Assembly (NCBI GenBank): GCA_902551755.1 | Contig: CACDEB010000003.1 | Coordinates: 1-64,000, forward strand | Length of the DNA: 64,000 nt | Reading direction: 5' to 3' | Source: an uncultured Pelagibacteraceae bacterium | GTDB taxonomy: Bacteria; Pseudomonadota; Alphaproteobacteria; Pelagibacterales; Pelagibacteraceae | In this document: positions 47,475 to 56,706 of the stretch, piece after piece | Layout: the number at the start of each line of letters is the position of its first letter | Numbering within the stretch: the first letter of the stretch is position 1 | Notes under the pieces: model-generated | Databases searched by the model: none | Told to the model about the DNA's origin: nothing | What the model saw: only the letters and a program-made list of their open reading frames with translations | Program-made: the position numbers and the translations under genes

Positions 47475-48046
47475 AAATACTTCTAATCGATAACTACGAT
47501 AGTTTTACATATAATTTGTATCACTACTTGTCTTCTCTAAAAACTAAAGTAGAAGTTTACAGAAATGATAAAATAAATTCTTCAGAAATTATCAAGAAAA
47601 GATTTGATAGAATTGTTATTTCTCCAGGACCAGGGAACCCAAATCAATCTGGAAATTGTTTGAAAATTGTAAAAGATATTCATAACAAAATACCTATTCT
47701 TGGAGTTTGCCTCGGACATCAAATAATAGGTCAAGTTTTCGGATCTAAAATAATTCAAGCAAAAAAATTGATGCACGGAAAAACAAGTAGAATAATATCT
47801 AAAAAAACCGGAATACTAAAAAATTTACCTAAAAACTTTGAAGCAACTAGATATCACAGTTTGATAATTGACAAAAAAACACTGTCAAAAGACCTCGAAA
47901 TCACTGCAGAAACAAAGGACGGTTTAATAATGGGAGTTAAACATAAAAAACATAATGTACATGGGGTGCAATTCCATCCTGAAAGTATTAAAACAAAACT
48001 TGGAATAAAAATTTTAAAAAACTTTATTAGATTTAAAAACAAATGA
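47471..48046 (+). CDS. trpG: Anthranilate synthase component II, glutamine amidotransferase
   Basis: 191-residue class I amidotransferase supplying ammonia to TrpE. It starts ILLIDNYDSFTYNLYHYL; the nucleophile cysteine is in GVCLGHQIIG and the catalytic H/E pair in GVQFHPESI; RYHSL is also present. It could also serve p-aminobenzoate synthesis, as such subunits do in small genomes. It overlaps trpE and trpD by four bases each. Confidence 0.95.
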   Translation: MKILLIDNYDSFTYNLYHYLSSLKTKVEVYRNDKINSSEIIKKRFDRIVISPGPGNPNQSGNCLKIVKDIHNKIPILGVCLGHQIIGQVFGSKIIQAKKLMHGKTSRIISKKTGILKNLPKNFEATRYHSLIIDKKTLSKDLEITAETKDGLIMGVKHKKHNVHGVQFHPESIKTKLGIKILKNFIRFKNK

Positions 48047-49038
48047 AACAGTTCATAGACAAAATAGGAGCAAAACAAGATTTAACTTTTTCAGAAAGTA
48101 AAGAAGCTTTTAAAATATTAATGGAAGGAAAAGCTAATGATCAAGAGATATTTGACTTTTTAACACTGTTATCCAAAAAGGGCGAGTCCTCAGATGAAAT
48201 AGCTGGAGGTGTTTATATTCTGAGAGAAAAATCAAAACGTGTTAATGTAAATGATTGTGTTGATACATGTGGTACAGGTGGAGACGGTATGAATACTTTA
48301 AATATTTCTACTGCATCAGCTTTATTATTGGCTAGTATGGACATTAAAGTGGCAAAACACGGTAATAAGGCTGTTTCATCAAAATGTGGATCAGGTGATG
48401 TATTGGAGGCTCTTAATATAAATATTAATTTAGAGCCAAATGAAATTGAACAACAAATTGATAAAAACAATTTTGGTTTCATGTTTGCACCTAATTACCA
48501 TAGTGCAATGAAATTTGTTGGGCCAACAAGAAAAAAAATTGGAAAAAGAACAATTTTCAATATGATTGGACCTCTAAGTAGCCCTGCATTAGTTGAAAAA
48601 CAAGTCATCGGTGTATTTGACAAAAAACTTTTGAAGGTATTCGCAAATGCTTTAAAAAGTTTAGATATCAAATTTGCATGGATTGTAAATAGTGATGATG
48701 GATTAGATGAAATATCGCCATATGCAAAGACTAATGTTATACAATTGAAAAATAATAAGATTACAGAAATCATAATAGATCCAAAAAAATTAAAAGTAAA
48801 TGCAGATAAATTTGATAATCTTGTAGGACAAGATGCAAAATTTAATGCTGAAAAAATACTGAATATCTTTAAAGGAGAAGATAATGATTTTTCGAAGGCA
48901 GTATGTTTGAATGCTGCTGCAGGATTAGTTGTGTCTGAAAAATATGAAAATTTTGAGTTAGCTTACAATTACGCAAGGGGTTTCATTAAAACAGGAGCTC
49001 CTTATAAACACCTACTAAAAATACAAAATGTCCAGTAA
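48043..49038 (+). CDS. trpD: Anthranilate phosphoribosyltransferase
   Basis: 331-residue enzyme joining anthranilate to phosphoribosyl pyrophosphate. The diagnostic glycine-rich loop DTCGTGGDGMNTLNISTASA (about 79-98) is followed by KHGNKAVSSKCGSGDVLEAL and later MFAPNYHSAMK and RTIFNMIGPLSSP. It overlaps trpG by four and trpC by eleven bases. Confidence 0.96.
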   Translation: MKQFIDKIGAKQDLTFSESKEAFKILMEGKANDQEIFDFLTLLSKKGESSDEIAGGVYILREKSKRVNVNDCVDTCGTGGDGMNTLNISTASALLLASMDIKVAKHGNKAVSSKCGSGDVLEALNININLEPNEIEQQIDKNNFGFMFAPNYHSAMKFVGPTRKKIGKRTIFNMIGPLSSPALVEKQVIGVFDKKLLKVFANALKSLDIKFAWIVNSDDGLDEISPYAKTNVIQLKNNKITEIIIDPKKLKVNADKFDNLVGQDAKFNAEKILNIFKGEDNDFSKAVCLNAAAGLVVSEKYENFELAYNYARGFIKTGAPYKHLLKIQNVQ

Positions 49039-49819
49039 CACTCTCGAAAAGATAATTACAAAAAAAACTGAAAAAATAGAAAAACTCAAAAAAACTATTT
49101 CATCAGGTTCCTTAAATGATTTAATCAAAGCAAATAGTACTTTTGTAGATTTTAAAGAAAAAATTGAAGAAAATATTAAAAATAATAAATTTTCTATTAT
49201 AGCTGAAATCAAAAAGGCTAGTCCGTCAGCAGGTATAATAATCAAAAACTATGACCCTGTGGAAATAGCCTCTACATACAATAAAAATAAAGCAACATGC
49301 TTATCGGTTTTAACTGAAGAAGATTTTTTTTATGGAAATTTAGTTCACATAAGCAAAATCAAGCAGAAAATAAAATTACCAATTCTTTGTAAAGATTTTT
49401 TTATCGATAAATTTCAAGTATCTTTAGCCAAAAGTTATGGAGCAGACGCAATATTAATTATATTAGCTGGGGTTTCTGATAGTGTAGCAAATGAATTGTA
49501 TGAAGAGGCGCTGAGATTAAATATGTCAATTATTGTTGAAGTTCATACTGTTGAAGAAGCCAGACGAGCATTAAAATTTAAAGATTGTTTGATTGGAATA
49601 AACAATAGAAATCTTAAAACTCTCAAAACTGAAATAAATACAACTTACGATATTCATGACGTTTTGGTTCCTCATCCCGGACCTTTAATTTCTGAAAGCG
49701 GAATAAAAACAAAAGACGAGCTATTAGAAATCTCAAACAAAACCTCCATCAAAACTTTTCTTATTGGTGAATCACTATTAAAAGATTTGGACAATAATTC
49801 TATTTTTTCAGTATTATAG
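49028..49819 (+). CDS. trpC: Indole-3-glycerol phosphate synthase
   Basis: 263-residue barrel enzyme closing the indole ring. Active-site text: IIAEIKKASPSAGII, SVLTEEDFFYG, LPILCKDFFID, GADAILIILA, IVEVHTVEEA, IGINNRNL, ISESGIKT. It ends the trp run on this strand. trpF, trpB and trpA are not in the window and must be elsewhere if the pathway is complete. Confidence 0.96.
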   Translation: MSSNTLEKIITKKTEKIEKLKKTISSGSLNDLIKANSTFVDFKEKIEENIKNNKFSIIAEIKKASPSAGIIIKNYDPVEIASTYNKNKATCLSVLTEEDFFYGNLVHISKIKQKIKLPILCKDFFIDKFQVSLAKSYGADAILIILAGVSDSVANELYEEALRLNMSIIVEVHTVEEARRALKFKDCLIGINNRNLKTLKTEINTTYDIHDVLVPHPGPLISESGIKTKDELLEISNKTSIKTFLIGESLLKDLDNNSIFSVL

Positions 49820-49869
49820 TGATAAAAGACCCCATATTTCCTCTATTTTTTTCTATTGTGAATTGATAA

Positions 49870-49884
49870 GAACTTTTGTAGAAC
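49870..49884. promoter_or_regulatory. LexA operator (SOS box) upstream of lexA
   Basis: GAAC-N7-GAAC is an exact match to the reverse complement of the alphaproteobacterial SOS box GTTC-N7-GTTC. It overlaps a possible -10 element (TAGAAC, 49879-49884) whose -35 (TTGTGA, 49856-49861) is 17 bp upstream, so LexA bound here would block its own promoter. Confidence 0.8.
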
Positions 49885-49906
49885 ATAAATGTACGTAATT
49901 TGTTCT

Positions 49907-50578
49907 ATGCTAACTAAAAAACAAAAAAATTTATTAATGTTCATCAATAAGAAGTTGAGAAGCAGTGGTGTTTCTCCATCTTATGAAGAAATGAAAAGCT
50001 CTTTAAATCTTAAATCTAAGTCAGGAATACATAGATTAATAAGTGCGTTGGAAGAGAGAGGTTTTATTAAAAGATTGGCTCATAAAGCAAGAGCTTTAGA
50101 GGTTGTAAAATTACCTGAAACAGCTTCTGCAAATGATATTTATAATTCATTTTCGCCAAGTGTAATAAAGGGAGGACTTGATGAAACAACAGGCAATGAA
50201 AACGAAATTCCAGTTTTAGGAAAAATTGCAGCCGGTACGCCGGTTGAAGCTATTCAAAATGAAGTGAGTAGAATCCCCCTTCCAGCAAATATTGAGAAAA
50301 ATGGAGAATTTTTTGGCCTTAAAGTTCAAGGTGACTCTATGATAGAAGCTGGAATAAATAATGGTGATACAGTTATTGTAAAAAAAGCTGATACTGCTGA
50401 AAATGGAAAAATTGTGGTTGCGTTAATTGATGATCATGAAGCAATGCTTAAAAGGATTAGAAGAAAAGGTAAAACTATAGCGCTTGAGAGTGCAAATAGA
50501 AATTACGAAACTAAAATTTTTGGTCCTGATAGAGTAAAAGTTCAAGGTGTTCTAGTATCTTTATATAGAAACTTCTAA
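49907..50578 (+). CDS. lexA: SOS response repressor LexA
   Basis: 223-residue self-cleaving repressor, counted from the ATG at 49907. A second ATG six codons upstream (49889) lies almost at the operator and is less likely. The N-terminal winged helix has SPSYEEMKSSLNLKSKSGIHRLISALEERGFI. The cleavage Ala-Gly is in GKIAAGTPVEA, the catalytic serine in GDSMIEAGI and the lysine in VALIDDHEAMLKR. The exact SOS box just upstream indicates self-repression. Confidence 0.95.
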   Translation: MLTKKQKNLLMFINKKLRSSGVSPSYEEMKSSLNLKSKSGIHRLISALEERGFIKRLAHKARALEVVKLPETASANDIYNSFSPSVIKGGLDETTGNENEIPVLGKIAAGTPVEAIQNEVSRIPLPANIEKNGEFFGLKVQGDSMIEAGINNGDTVIVKKADTAENGKIVVALIDDHEAMLKRIRRKGKTIALESANRNYETKIFGPDRVKVQGVLVSLYRNF

Positions 50579-50600
50579 AAAAATAGTCTAAACATTATTA

Positions 50601-52001
50601 ATGTCAAAAGTAGCAACAAGATTTGCTCCATCACCCACGGGGCCGCTTCACATAGGTGGGGTAAGAACTGCTTTATTCAATTGGTTATTTGCAAAAAATA
50701 AGGGTGGAAATTTTCTTCTAAGAATAGAAGATACAGATAAAGAAAGATCAAAAAAAGAATATCAAAATCAAATTATTCAATCCTTGAAATGGATTGGTAT
50801 AGATTATGATAGCGATGAGTACATACAATCAACCAAAATAAGTGGTCATGTCAAAATTGTAGAGGAACTTTTAAAAAAAGGAAATGCTTATAAATGTTAT
50901 TGCTCAAATGAGGAAATTGAAGAACAAAAGACAAGAGCTAAACAAAAAAAGATGCCATATATTTATAATAGAAAATGGAGAGATAAAAACGAAAGTGAGG
51001 CTCCAAAAAATATAAAACCAGTAATAAGATTTAAAAGCAAGATAGATGGTAAATCCAAACTGAAAGATTTAGTGCAAGGTGATGTTGAAATAGATAATAA
51101 TACAATTGAAGATTTTGTAATTTTGAGAAATGATGGTACCCCGACATATAATTTATCAGTAACCGTAGACGACCATGATATGAAAGTGACACATATCATT
51201 AGAGGAGATGATCATAAAATAAATACTTTTAAACAAATTCAGATATATGAGGCTATGAATTGGGATCTCCCTGAATTTGCCCACATCCCTTTAATTCATA
51301 CAAAAGAAGGTAAAAAGTTATCAAAAAGAGATAAAGATTCTACACTAGATGATTATTCTAAAATTGGAATAATGCCAGAGGCTTTAAGAAATTATTTGTT
51401 AAGATTAGGGTGGTCTTTTAAAGATAAAGAAATTTTTGATTTGGAAGAAAGTATCAAACACTTTAATTTAGAAGGTGTTGGAAAATCTCCCTCTAAATTA
51501 GATTTAAACCGTATTTTATCTATGAATGAGTATTATATTAAGAATATGAAAGAGGATAATTTATTTGATCAATTAAAAGAATTTTGTGAAAATTATAAAG
51601 AAAAAATACTTCCTGAAAAAGAAGATCAAATAAAAAAATCTCTTATATTTCTCAAAAATAAAGCAAAAACATTAGAAGATATTTTTAATAATTCAAAATA
51701 CTTACTTTCTGATAAAGTTCAGTTCAATAATGAAGATTTAAAATTAATAGATAATACATCAAAAAAAATAATAGCTGAATTTACTAGTAGAATAAAAAAT
51801 CTATCTAAATTTGACCGAGAGAATTTAGAACCATTGGTAAATGAATTGATTAAGTCTAATAATACAAATTTTAAAGGTGTTGGCCAACCATTAAGAATTG
51901 CATTAACAGGATCAAAATATGGACCAGGTATTTATGATATAATTGTTTCTTTAGGTAAAGACGAGGTTCTCAAAAGATTAGGAAATAAGATATTCCTTTA
52001 A
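50601..52001 (+). CDS. gltX: Glutamyl-tRNA synthetase
   Basis: 466-residue class I synthetase. The HIGH-type site is FAPSPTGPLHIGGVRTALFN at the very N-terminus and the KMSKS-type site KLSKRDKD. VTHIIRGDDHKINTFKQIQ is a conserved block. Only one glutamyl/glutaminyl synthetase is seen here, so it may also charge tRNA-Gln for later amidation. The 3' end overlaps the convergent lpxB end by 24 bases. Confidence 0.95.
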   Translation: MSKVATRFAPSPTGPLHIGGVRTALFNWLFAKNKGGNFLLRIEDTDKERSKKEYQNQIIQSLKWIGIDYDSDEYIQSTKISGHVKIVEELLKKGNAYKCYCSNEEIEEQKTRAKQKKMPYIYNRKWRDKNESEAPKNIKPVIRFKSKIDGKSKLKDLVQGDVEIDNNTIEDFVILRNDGTPTYNLSVTVDDHDMKVTHIIRGDDHKINTFKQIQIYEAMNWDLPEFAHIPLIHTKEGKKLSKRDKDSTLDDYSKIGIMPEALRNYLLRLGWSFKDKEIFDLEESIKHFNLEGVGKSPSKLDLNRILSMNEYYIKNMKEDNLFDQLKEFCENYKEKILPEKEDQIKKSLIFLKNKAKTLEDIFNNSKYLLSDKVQFNNEDLKLIDNTSKKIIAEFTSRIKNLSKFDRENLEPLVNELIKSNNTNFKGVGQPLRIALTGSKYGPGIYDIIVSLGKDEVLKRLGNKIFL

Positions 52002-53108
52002 GACTTTTGCAGCCTCCTCACTAGAGGAACTAAGAGGTCTTATCTGATCAAGGGTTTTTGAGCATTCTTCAACTTGATTTTGTGCAAATTTTGGATTTTT
52101 TAAGAAGTATACAGTTGATTTATAAATTTCTTTAGCATTACACTCATTTTGTAAGAGTTCTGGAATAACTTCTCTTTTATTTATTATATTTATAATATTA
52201 GCGAATTTAACTTTTACGAGAGACTTCATTATTAGGTAATTAACGTAATTTATCTTATAAATAATAATTGAAGGTACTTTTGCATTACAAATTTCCAAAG
52301 AAACAGTGCCTGATTTTGATACAGCAAAAATTGAATTGAAAAGTACTTCAGACTTGATATCTTTATCTACTACAATATCACAATTATCTAAATTTGATTT
52401 TTCTAATTTTTCAGTAATAAAATTTATATTTTCTAATGTTGAATGAAACACGAAAACAAAATCTTTATATTTTTTGTTCATTAGCTTTATGAATTCAATT
52501 AAAATTGGTAAAAGTACTTTTAGCTCTGACATTCTACTTCCTGGGAATATAGAAATTATTTTCTTTCCTCTAGAAATATGAGATATATCAACTTTAGAAT
52601 TATTTTTTTCTAATAAAGGATGCCCTACAAATGTGTTTGGGACATTTTCTTTATCAAAATATTTTCTTTCAAAATCAAACAATAATAGAAAATGATCAAT
52701 AAATTTTTTGAATTTTTTTACTCTACCTTCTCTCCAAATCCATACTTGAGGAGCAACATAATGAATAGTTTTAATATTAGGATTAATTTTTTTTACTCTT
52801 TCAGCAACTCGTAAAGTAAAATCTGGGCTATCGACACTGAATAATATATCAGGGTCAAATTTAATAATTTCTTTAACAGTGAAATCAATTTTTTTTTTTA
52901 TTTTAAAAATATTAAATAAAACACTTGTAAATCCCATATAAGTAATTTGTTCAATATTGAAAATTGAATTTATGCCCAAACTTGCTAAATTTGATCCACC
53001 AACAGATAAAAACTTAAGATCATTATTTCCTTTTTGAATTTTTTCAATTACTGTCGATGCTAATTTATCTCCTGAAGCTTCTCCTGTTAAAATAAAGATT
53101 TTTTTCAT
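51978..53108 (-). CDS. lpxB: Lipid-A-disaccharide synthase LpxB
   Basis: 376-residue GT19 enzyme joining UDP-diacylglucosamine and lipid X. Family text: ILTGEASGDKLAS, DILFSVDSPDFTLRVA, TIHYVAPQVWIWREGRVKK, FVGHPLLE, ISIFPGSRMSELK and AVSKSGTVSLEI. Its start overlaps the lpxI stop by four bases. Last gene of the lpx run on this strand. Confidence 0.95.
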   Translation of the reverse strand: MKKIFILTGEASGDKLASTVIEKIQKGNNDLKFLSVGGSNLASLGINSIFNIEQITYMGFTSVLFNIFKIKKKIDFTVKEIIKFDPDILFSVDSPDFTLRVAERVKKINPNIKTIHYVAPQVWIWREGRVKKFKKFIDHFLLLFDFERKYFDKENVPNTFVGHPLLEKNNSKVDISHISRGKKIISIFPGSRMSELKVLLPILIEFIKLMNKKYKDFVFVFHSTLENINFITEKLEKSNLDNCDIVVDKDIKSEVLFNSIFAVSKSGTVSLEICNAKVPSIIIYKINYVNYLIMKSLVKVKFANIINIINKREVIPELLQNECNAKEIYKSTVYFLKNPKFAQNQVEECSKTLDQIRPLSSSSEEAAKVLKEYLIS

Positions 53109-53893
53109 TTTACTAATATAAACATCTTATTTTTAATGGCAAAGTTAACACATTTATTTTTTTCTAAAAAAATATTTTGTTTATCTTTAAGTACTATTCC
53201 TTTTAGACCTGCCCTTTTACAGTCTTTTAAAGTATTTAAACCTATTGTGGGTAAATCAACTCTCATATCTTGTTTTTTCTTTGGATATTTAATCAAAACC
53301 CCTCTTTTAATTTTTATTTTATTTATCTTTTTAATTAAATTTTTAGTTCCCTTTGAGGTTTCTTTAAAAATTGAATTTCCCCTAACAATAATTGCTTGAA
53401 TGTGGTCTAAAGGATTTGTTTTTTTAAGAATATATTCGCCTTTTTTGATATCAGATAAATCATCTTTTGTGGGTTTGTCTTTAGTATAATTACCTTTTTT
53501 TAATGATAGTTCAGGAGTAAAAAATGTAGATTTAATTACCTTTATTTTTTCAAAAGCTAAAATATTTATTAATTCTTTTAATATAGCAGCGTCCCCTTTT
53601 TTATAGGCTTTGATAATTCTCGGAAGATAGTAAATCCCAGTCATATCAAGTTTTAATTTTGACAAATTTGGTTTATCTATTTTGCCTGCAAATATTACTT
53701 TGTTGCATTTATTCTCTCTCAATAATTTCAAAATTGATCCAAACTGTCCTATATTTAACCTGAATGACTTTGGATCTTTCTTGAAAATATTTTTTTTTGA
53801 TAAATCTAAGATAAGATATTTTTTTTTGGTCTTTTTTAATGTTTTTAAAATTAATTTTGGAAAATCAGTGTCTCCAAAGAATAAACCTATCAT
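53105..53893 (-). CDS. lpxI: UDP-2,3-diacylglucosamine pyrophosphatase LpxI
   Basis: 262-residue protein of the DUF1009 family, the alphaproteobacterial replacement for LpxH. Recognisable: IGLFFGDTDFPKLI start, KVIFAGKI, GDAAILKELINILAFEKIKVI, VVDLPTIGLNTL-like RVDLPTIGLN, and RAGLKGIVLKDKQN. It sits between lpxA and lpxB as in other alphaproteobacteria. Its presence argues that the metallophosphoesterase at 17382-18194 has another job. Confidence 0.9.
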   Translation of the reverse strand: MIGLFFGDTDFPKLILKTLKKTKKKYLILDLSKKNIFKKDPKSFRLNIGQFGSILKLLRENKCNKVIFAGKIDKPNLSKLKLDMTGIYYLPRIIKAYKKGDAAILKELINILAFEKIKVIKSTFFTPELSLKKGNYTKDKPTKDDLSDIKKGEYILKKTNPLDHIQAIIVRGNSIFKETSKGTKNLIKKINKIKIKRGVLIKYPKKKQDMRVDLPTIGLNTLKDCKRAGLKGIVLKDKQNIFLEKNKCVNFAIKNKMFILVK

Positions 53894-53894
53894 T

Positions 53895-54677
53895 TTATTT
53901 GCTTAATGGCGTACAAATTGGCCTTTTTTTATCATGATTAATAAAATCTATAACTTCTTTAACATAGATATTTTTTTTAAGTTCTTCGCTAAGTTTTATT
54001 AAATTTTCAAATAAAGAATTTGTGTTAAAAATTTCCTTATAAGCTTCTGAAAGAGCTAAAATTTCTTTATTTGAAACTTTTTTTCTTCTTAATCCAACAA
54101 GATTAATTCCTTCAAGATAATTTCTGTTGCCAAACGATAATCCATATGGAATTACATCCCTAGAGACAGCAGTCATACCACCTATCATTGCCATTTTACC
54201 TATTCTTGTGAACTGTTGAACTCCACAATTGCCTCCTATGATTACTTCATCAGAAATTTGAGCATGTCCAGCAATTGCCGCACTATTTGCAATCACAACA
54301 TTATTACCCACAACACAATCGTGTGCAATATGAGCACCTATCATAATGAGATTACCATCGCCTATTTTTGTTACACCGCCTCCGCCAACTGTTCCTTTAT
54401 TGATTGTTACATGTTCCCTAATTATATTATTGTTACCAATTTCTAATTTTGTTTGTTCCCCTTTATATTTTAAATCTTGTGGATCTGTGCCAATTGAAGC
54501 GAAAGTAAAAATTTTTGTATTATTACCAATGATTGTGTCGCCTGAAATATTTACATGAGATTGTATCTCTGCACCTTCACCTATTTGAACATCTGGTCCT
54601 ATAATACTATATGGTCCTACTATAACATTTTTTGATATCTTTGCCTTTTTGTCAACAATTGCTGTTTTATGAATCAT
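53895..54677 (-). CDS. lpxA: UDP-N-acetylglucosamine acyltransferase LpxA
   Basis: 260-residue first enzyme of lipid A synthesis. The left-handed beta-helix hexapeptide repeats run over about residues 1-190, with the catalytic histidine in MIGAHIAHDCVVGN and the conserved REHVTINKGT. The C-terminal helical part (about 195-260) has the NLVGLRRK block that marks LpxA. Lies 18 bases after lpxD. Confidence 0.95.
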   Translation of the reverse strand: MIHKTAIVDKKAKISKNVIVGPYSIIGPDVQIGEGAEIQSHVNISGDTIIGNNTKIFTFASIGTDPQDLKYKGEQTKLEIGNNNIIREHVTINKGTVGGGGVTKIGDGNLIMIGAHIAHDCVVGNNVVIANSAAIAGHAQISDEVIIGGNCGVQQFTRIGKMAMIGGMTAVSRDVIPYGLSFGNRNYLEGINLVGLRRKKVSNKEILALSEAYKEIFNTNSLFENLIKLSEELKKNIYVKEVIDFINHDKKRPICTPLSK

Positions 54678-54695
54678 TAATTTTCAATTTCCTTT

Positions 54696-55673
54696 TTATT
54701 TGTTTTCTTTGATAAATTCTTTTAAATCTTTTGCTGGGTACCCCATAACTCTAGTGTTATCAGGTATATCTTTTATAACACCACTGCCCCCACCAATTTT
54801 TATATTATTTCCAATCTTTAGGTGTCCTGAAATCCCCGCCTGACCACCTATCATGACGTTATCTCCTAATATTGAAGATCCTGCAAAACCAACTTGACCT
54901 GCGATTATACAATTGTTTCCAATCTTTACATTGTGAGCAATATGTATTTGATTATCAAGATATGTATTTTTACCAATTATAGTGTTTGAAATTGAACCTC
55001 TATCTATTGTTGAACCACATCCAATTTCTGAATAATCATCAATTATGACAATTCCTATTTGTGGAAATCTATAATTATTTCCATTTTTTGGAAAGAAACC
55101 AAAGCCTTTTTTACCTATTACACAACCATCTAATACTTTAATATGATTTTTTAAAATTGTATTTCTTAAAATAGTATTTGATCCTATTGAACAATTATCA
55201 CCAATTGAAACATTTTTTTCAATTATAGTGTTATGACCTATTGAACAATTTTTTCCAATTTTTACATTTGAACCAATAAGCACATTTTTTCCAAACTTTA
55301 CTTTTTTTTTAAATTTAGTTTTAGAAATTTCTTTAACTGAATTATCGAAATCATCATTAACAGACTCTGGATACAATATCTCTGTGATTTTAGCAGTACT
55401 TATTAAGACATTTTCAACAATAATTTTTTCGCATTTATCTGGCAAATTATGTTGTAAATTTTTTGTTGTAATACAGGCTGCAGCCTTTGTAATAGATGCC
55501 TGAGACTTATATTTATTTGAATGAAAAAAAGAAATATCTTTACTTGACGCAGAATTTAAGTCGGTAATATCAAAAATTTTTTTTTTTTTATTACTAGAAT
55601 TCTTTATTTCTAAAACCTCATAAACATCTTTTATGTTTATAGGTCCAAAGTTTTTAAAAAAAGGATTTGTCAT
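54696..55673 (-). CDS. lpxD: UDP-3-O-acylglucosamine N-acyltransferase LpxD
   Basis: 325-residue third acyl-transfer enzyme of lipid A synthesis. An N-terminal uridine-binding domain (about 1-105, with DISFFHSNKYK) precedes a beta-helix of hexapeptide repeats such as IGKNCSIGHNTI. The catalytic histidine is in NQIHIAHNVKIGNN. RVMGYPAKDLKEF closes the protein, as in the family. It lies between fabZ and lpxA, the classical order. Confidence 0.94.
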   Translation of the reverse strand: MTNPFFKNFGPINIKDVYEVLEIKNSSNKKKKIFDITDLNSASSKDISFFHSNKYKSQASITKAAACITTKNLQHNLPDKCEKIIVENVLISTAKITEILYPESVNDDFDNSVKEISKTKFKKKVKFGKNVLIGSNVKIGKNCSIGHNTIIEKNVSIGDNCSIGSNTILRNTILKNHIKVLDGCVIGKKGFGFFPKNGNNYRFPQIGIVIIDDYSEIGCGSTIDRGSISNTIIGKNTYLDNQIHIAHNVKIGNNCIIAGQVGFAGSSILGDNVMIGGQAGISGHLKIGNNIKIGGGSGVIKDIPDNTRVMGYPAKDLKEFIKENK

Positions 55674-55727
55674 TAAACAGTTAATAACAAATACTTCTGG
55701 TTATTACTTATCAAGTTTTATTGCTAA

Positions 55728-56177
55728 TTATTTCCTATCAACAATAGTTGCGGACCACATAGCATCAGCCATTTTAATATTTTTAACGAATGCTTCACCT
55801 TTATATTTCCACACTCTGCCATGAGATCTGATTGCCTCAATTTTAAGTTCAAGTTTGCAATTTGGTACAACAGGATTCCTGAATCTTGCTTTTTCTACAC
55901 TCATCAAAAAAACTAACTTATTCTCATAGGTAGATTTATCCAAACCATGAGCAGTTAATGCTGCTGCAGCTTGACCAAAAGCTTCAACAATTAGAACACC
56001 AGGCATAACTGGTTGTCCTGGAAAATGTCCTTGAACAAAAAAACTTTCATTAGTTACATTGACAATAGCTGTTGCCGAATGAAGTTTTTTAATGTCAATT
56101 AATTCATCTAACAACAACATTGGCTCTCTGTGTGGTAAAAGTTCCATTATTTGTTTTTTGGACAAATTATAAGACAT
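55728..56177 (-). CDS. fabZ: 3-hydroxyacyl-ACP dehydratase FabZ
   Basis: 149-residue hot-dog-fold dehydratase of fatty acid elongation. The catalytic histidine is in GHFPGQPVMPGVLIVEAFGQAA (about 50-71), where the usual second histidine of HFPGHP is glutamine, a frequent variant. It begins with LLPHREPMLLLDEL, typical of FabZ. It provides acyl chains near the LpxA/LpxD branch point. Confidence 0.95.
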   Translation of the reverse strand: MSYNLSKKQIMELLPHREPMLLLDELIDIKKLHSATAIVNVTNESFFVQGHFPGQPVMPGVLIVEAFGQAAAALTAHGLDKSTYENKLVFLMSVEKARFRNPVVPNCKLELKIEAIRSHGRVWKYKGEAFVKNIKMADAMWSATIVDRK

Positions 56178-56182
56178 AATAA

Positions 56183-56701
56183 TTAATCTATCTTAATGCT
56201 CTTAACCTTCTGATTTACCAACTCTAATATATCTTTTGTTATATCATCTTCTTTTTTACCAATGACAATGTGTTTCTTTTGCATAATCATTTTGATAGAA
56301 TTTTTTTTAGAATAATCTTCTAAAATAGGATTAAGCTTTTTTATTAATTTCGCAGATGCTTTTACTCTTGATTTTGTAATTTCATTAAAAACTCTATTTC
56401 TCTCTTTCTGATAATTAGAAATTTCACTTCTTAAATCCTTTATTTTTTTTCCAAATTCTTCTTTACTAAGTACATTTTTTTGAGATATTAGTTTTTTTTC
56501 CTTTTCAATAATATCTTTTTCTTTTTTTTTGAATTTAGTTACAGATGACTCTTGTTTAGATTTTAGCTGAGCGATAATTGACTTACCAGCAACTGAACTC
56601 TGCATTATTTTTTCTACATCAAGATAAACAACTTTTTCGCTAGAGTATGAAGGTATTGAGAAAAGAAAAAATACAAAAATAATAATTAGTTTAATTTTCA
56701 T
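56183..56701 (-). CDS. skp: Periplasmic chaperone Skp/OmpH
   Basis: 172-residue exported chaperone for outer-membrane proteins. A signal peptide covers about residues 1-20 (cleavage after SYS). The beta core VVYLDVEKIMQSS is followed by a long, charged coiled coil (about 45-125) and the family ending in the core strand region VIGKKEDDITKDILELVN. It sits directly behind bamA, with which it acts. Confidence 0.88.
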   Translation of the reverse strand: MKIKLIIIFVFFLFSIPSYSSEKVVYLDVEKIMQSSVAGKSIIAQLKSKQESSVTKFKKKEKDIIEKEKKLISQKNVLSKEEFGKKIKDLRSEISNYQKERNRVFNEITKSRVKASAKLIKKLNPILEDYSKKNSIKMIMQKKHIVIGKKEDDITKDILELVNQKVKSIKID

Positions 56702-56706
56702 AATAT

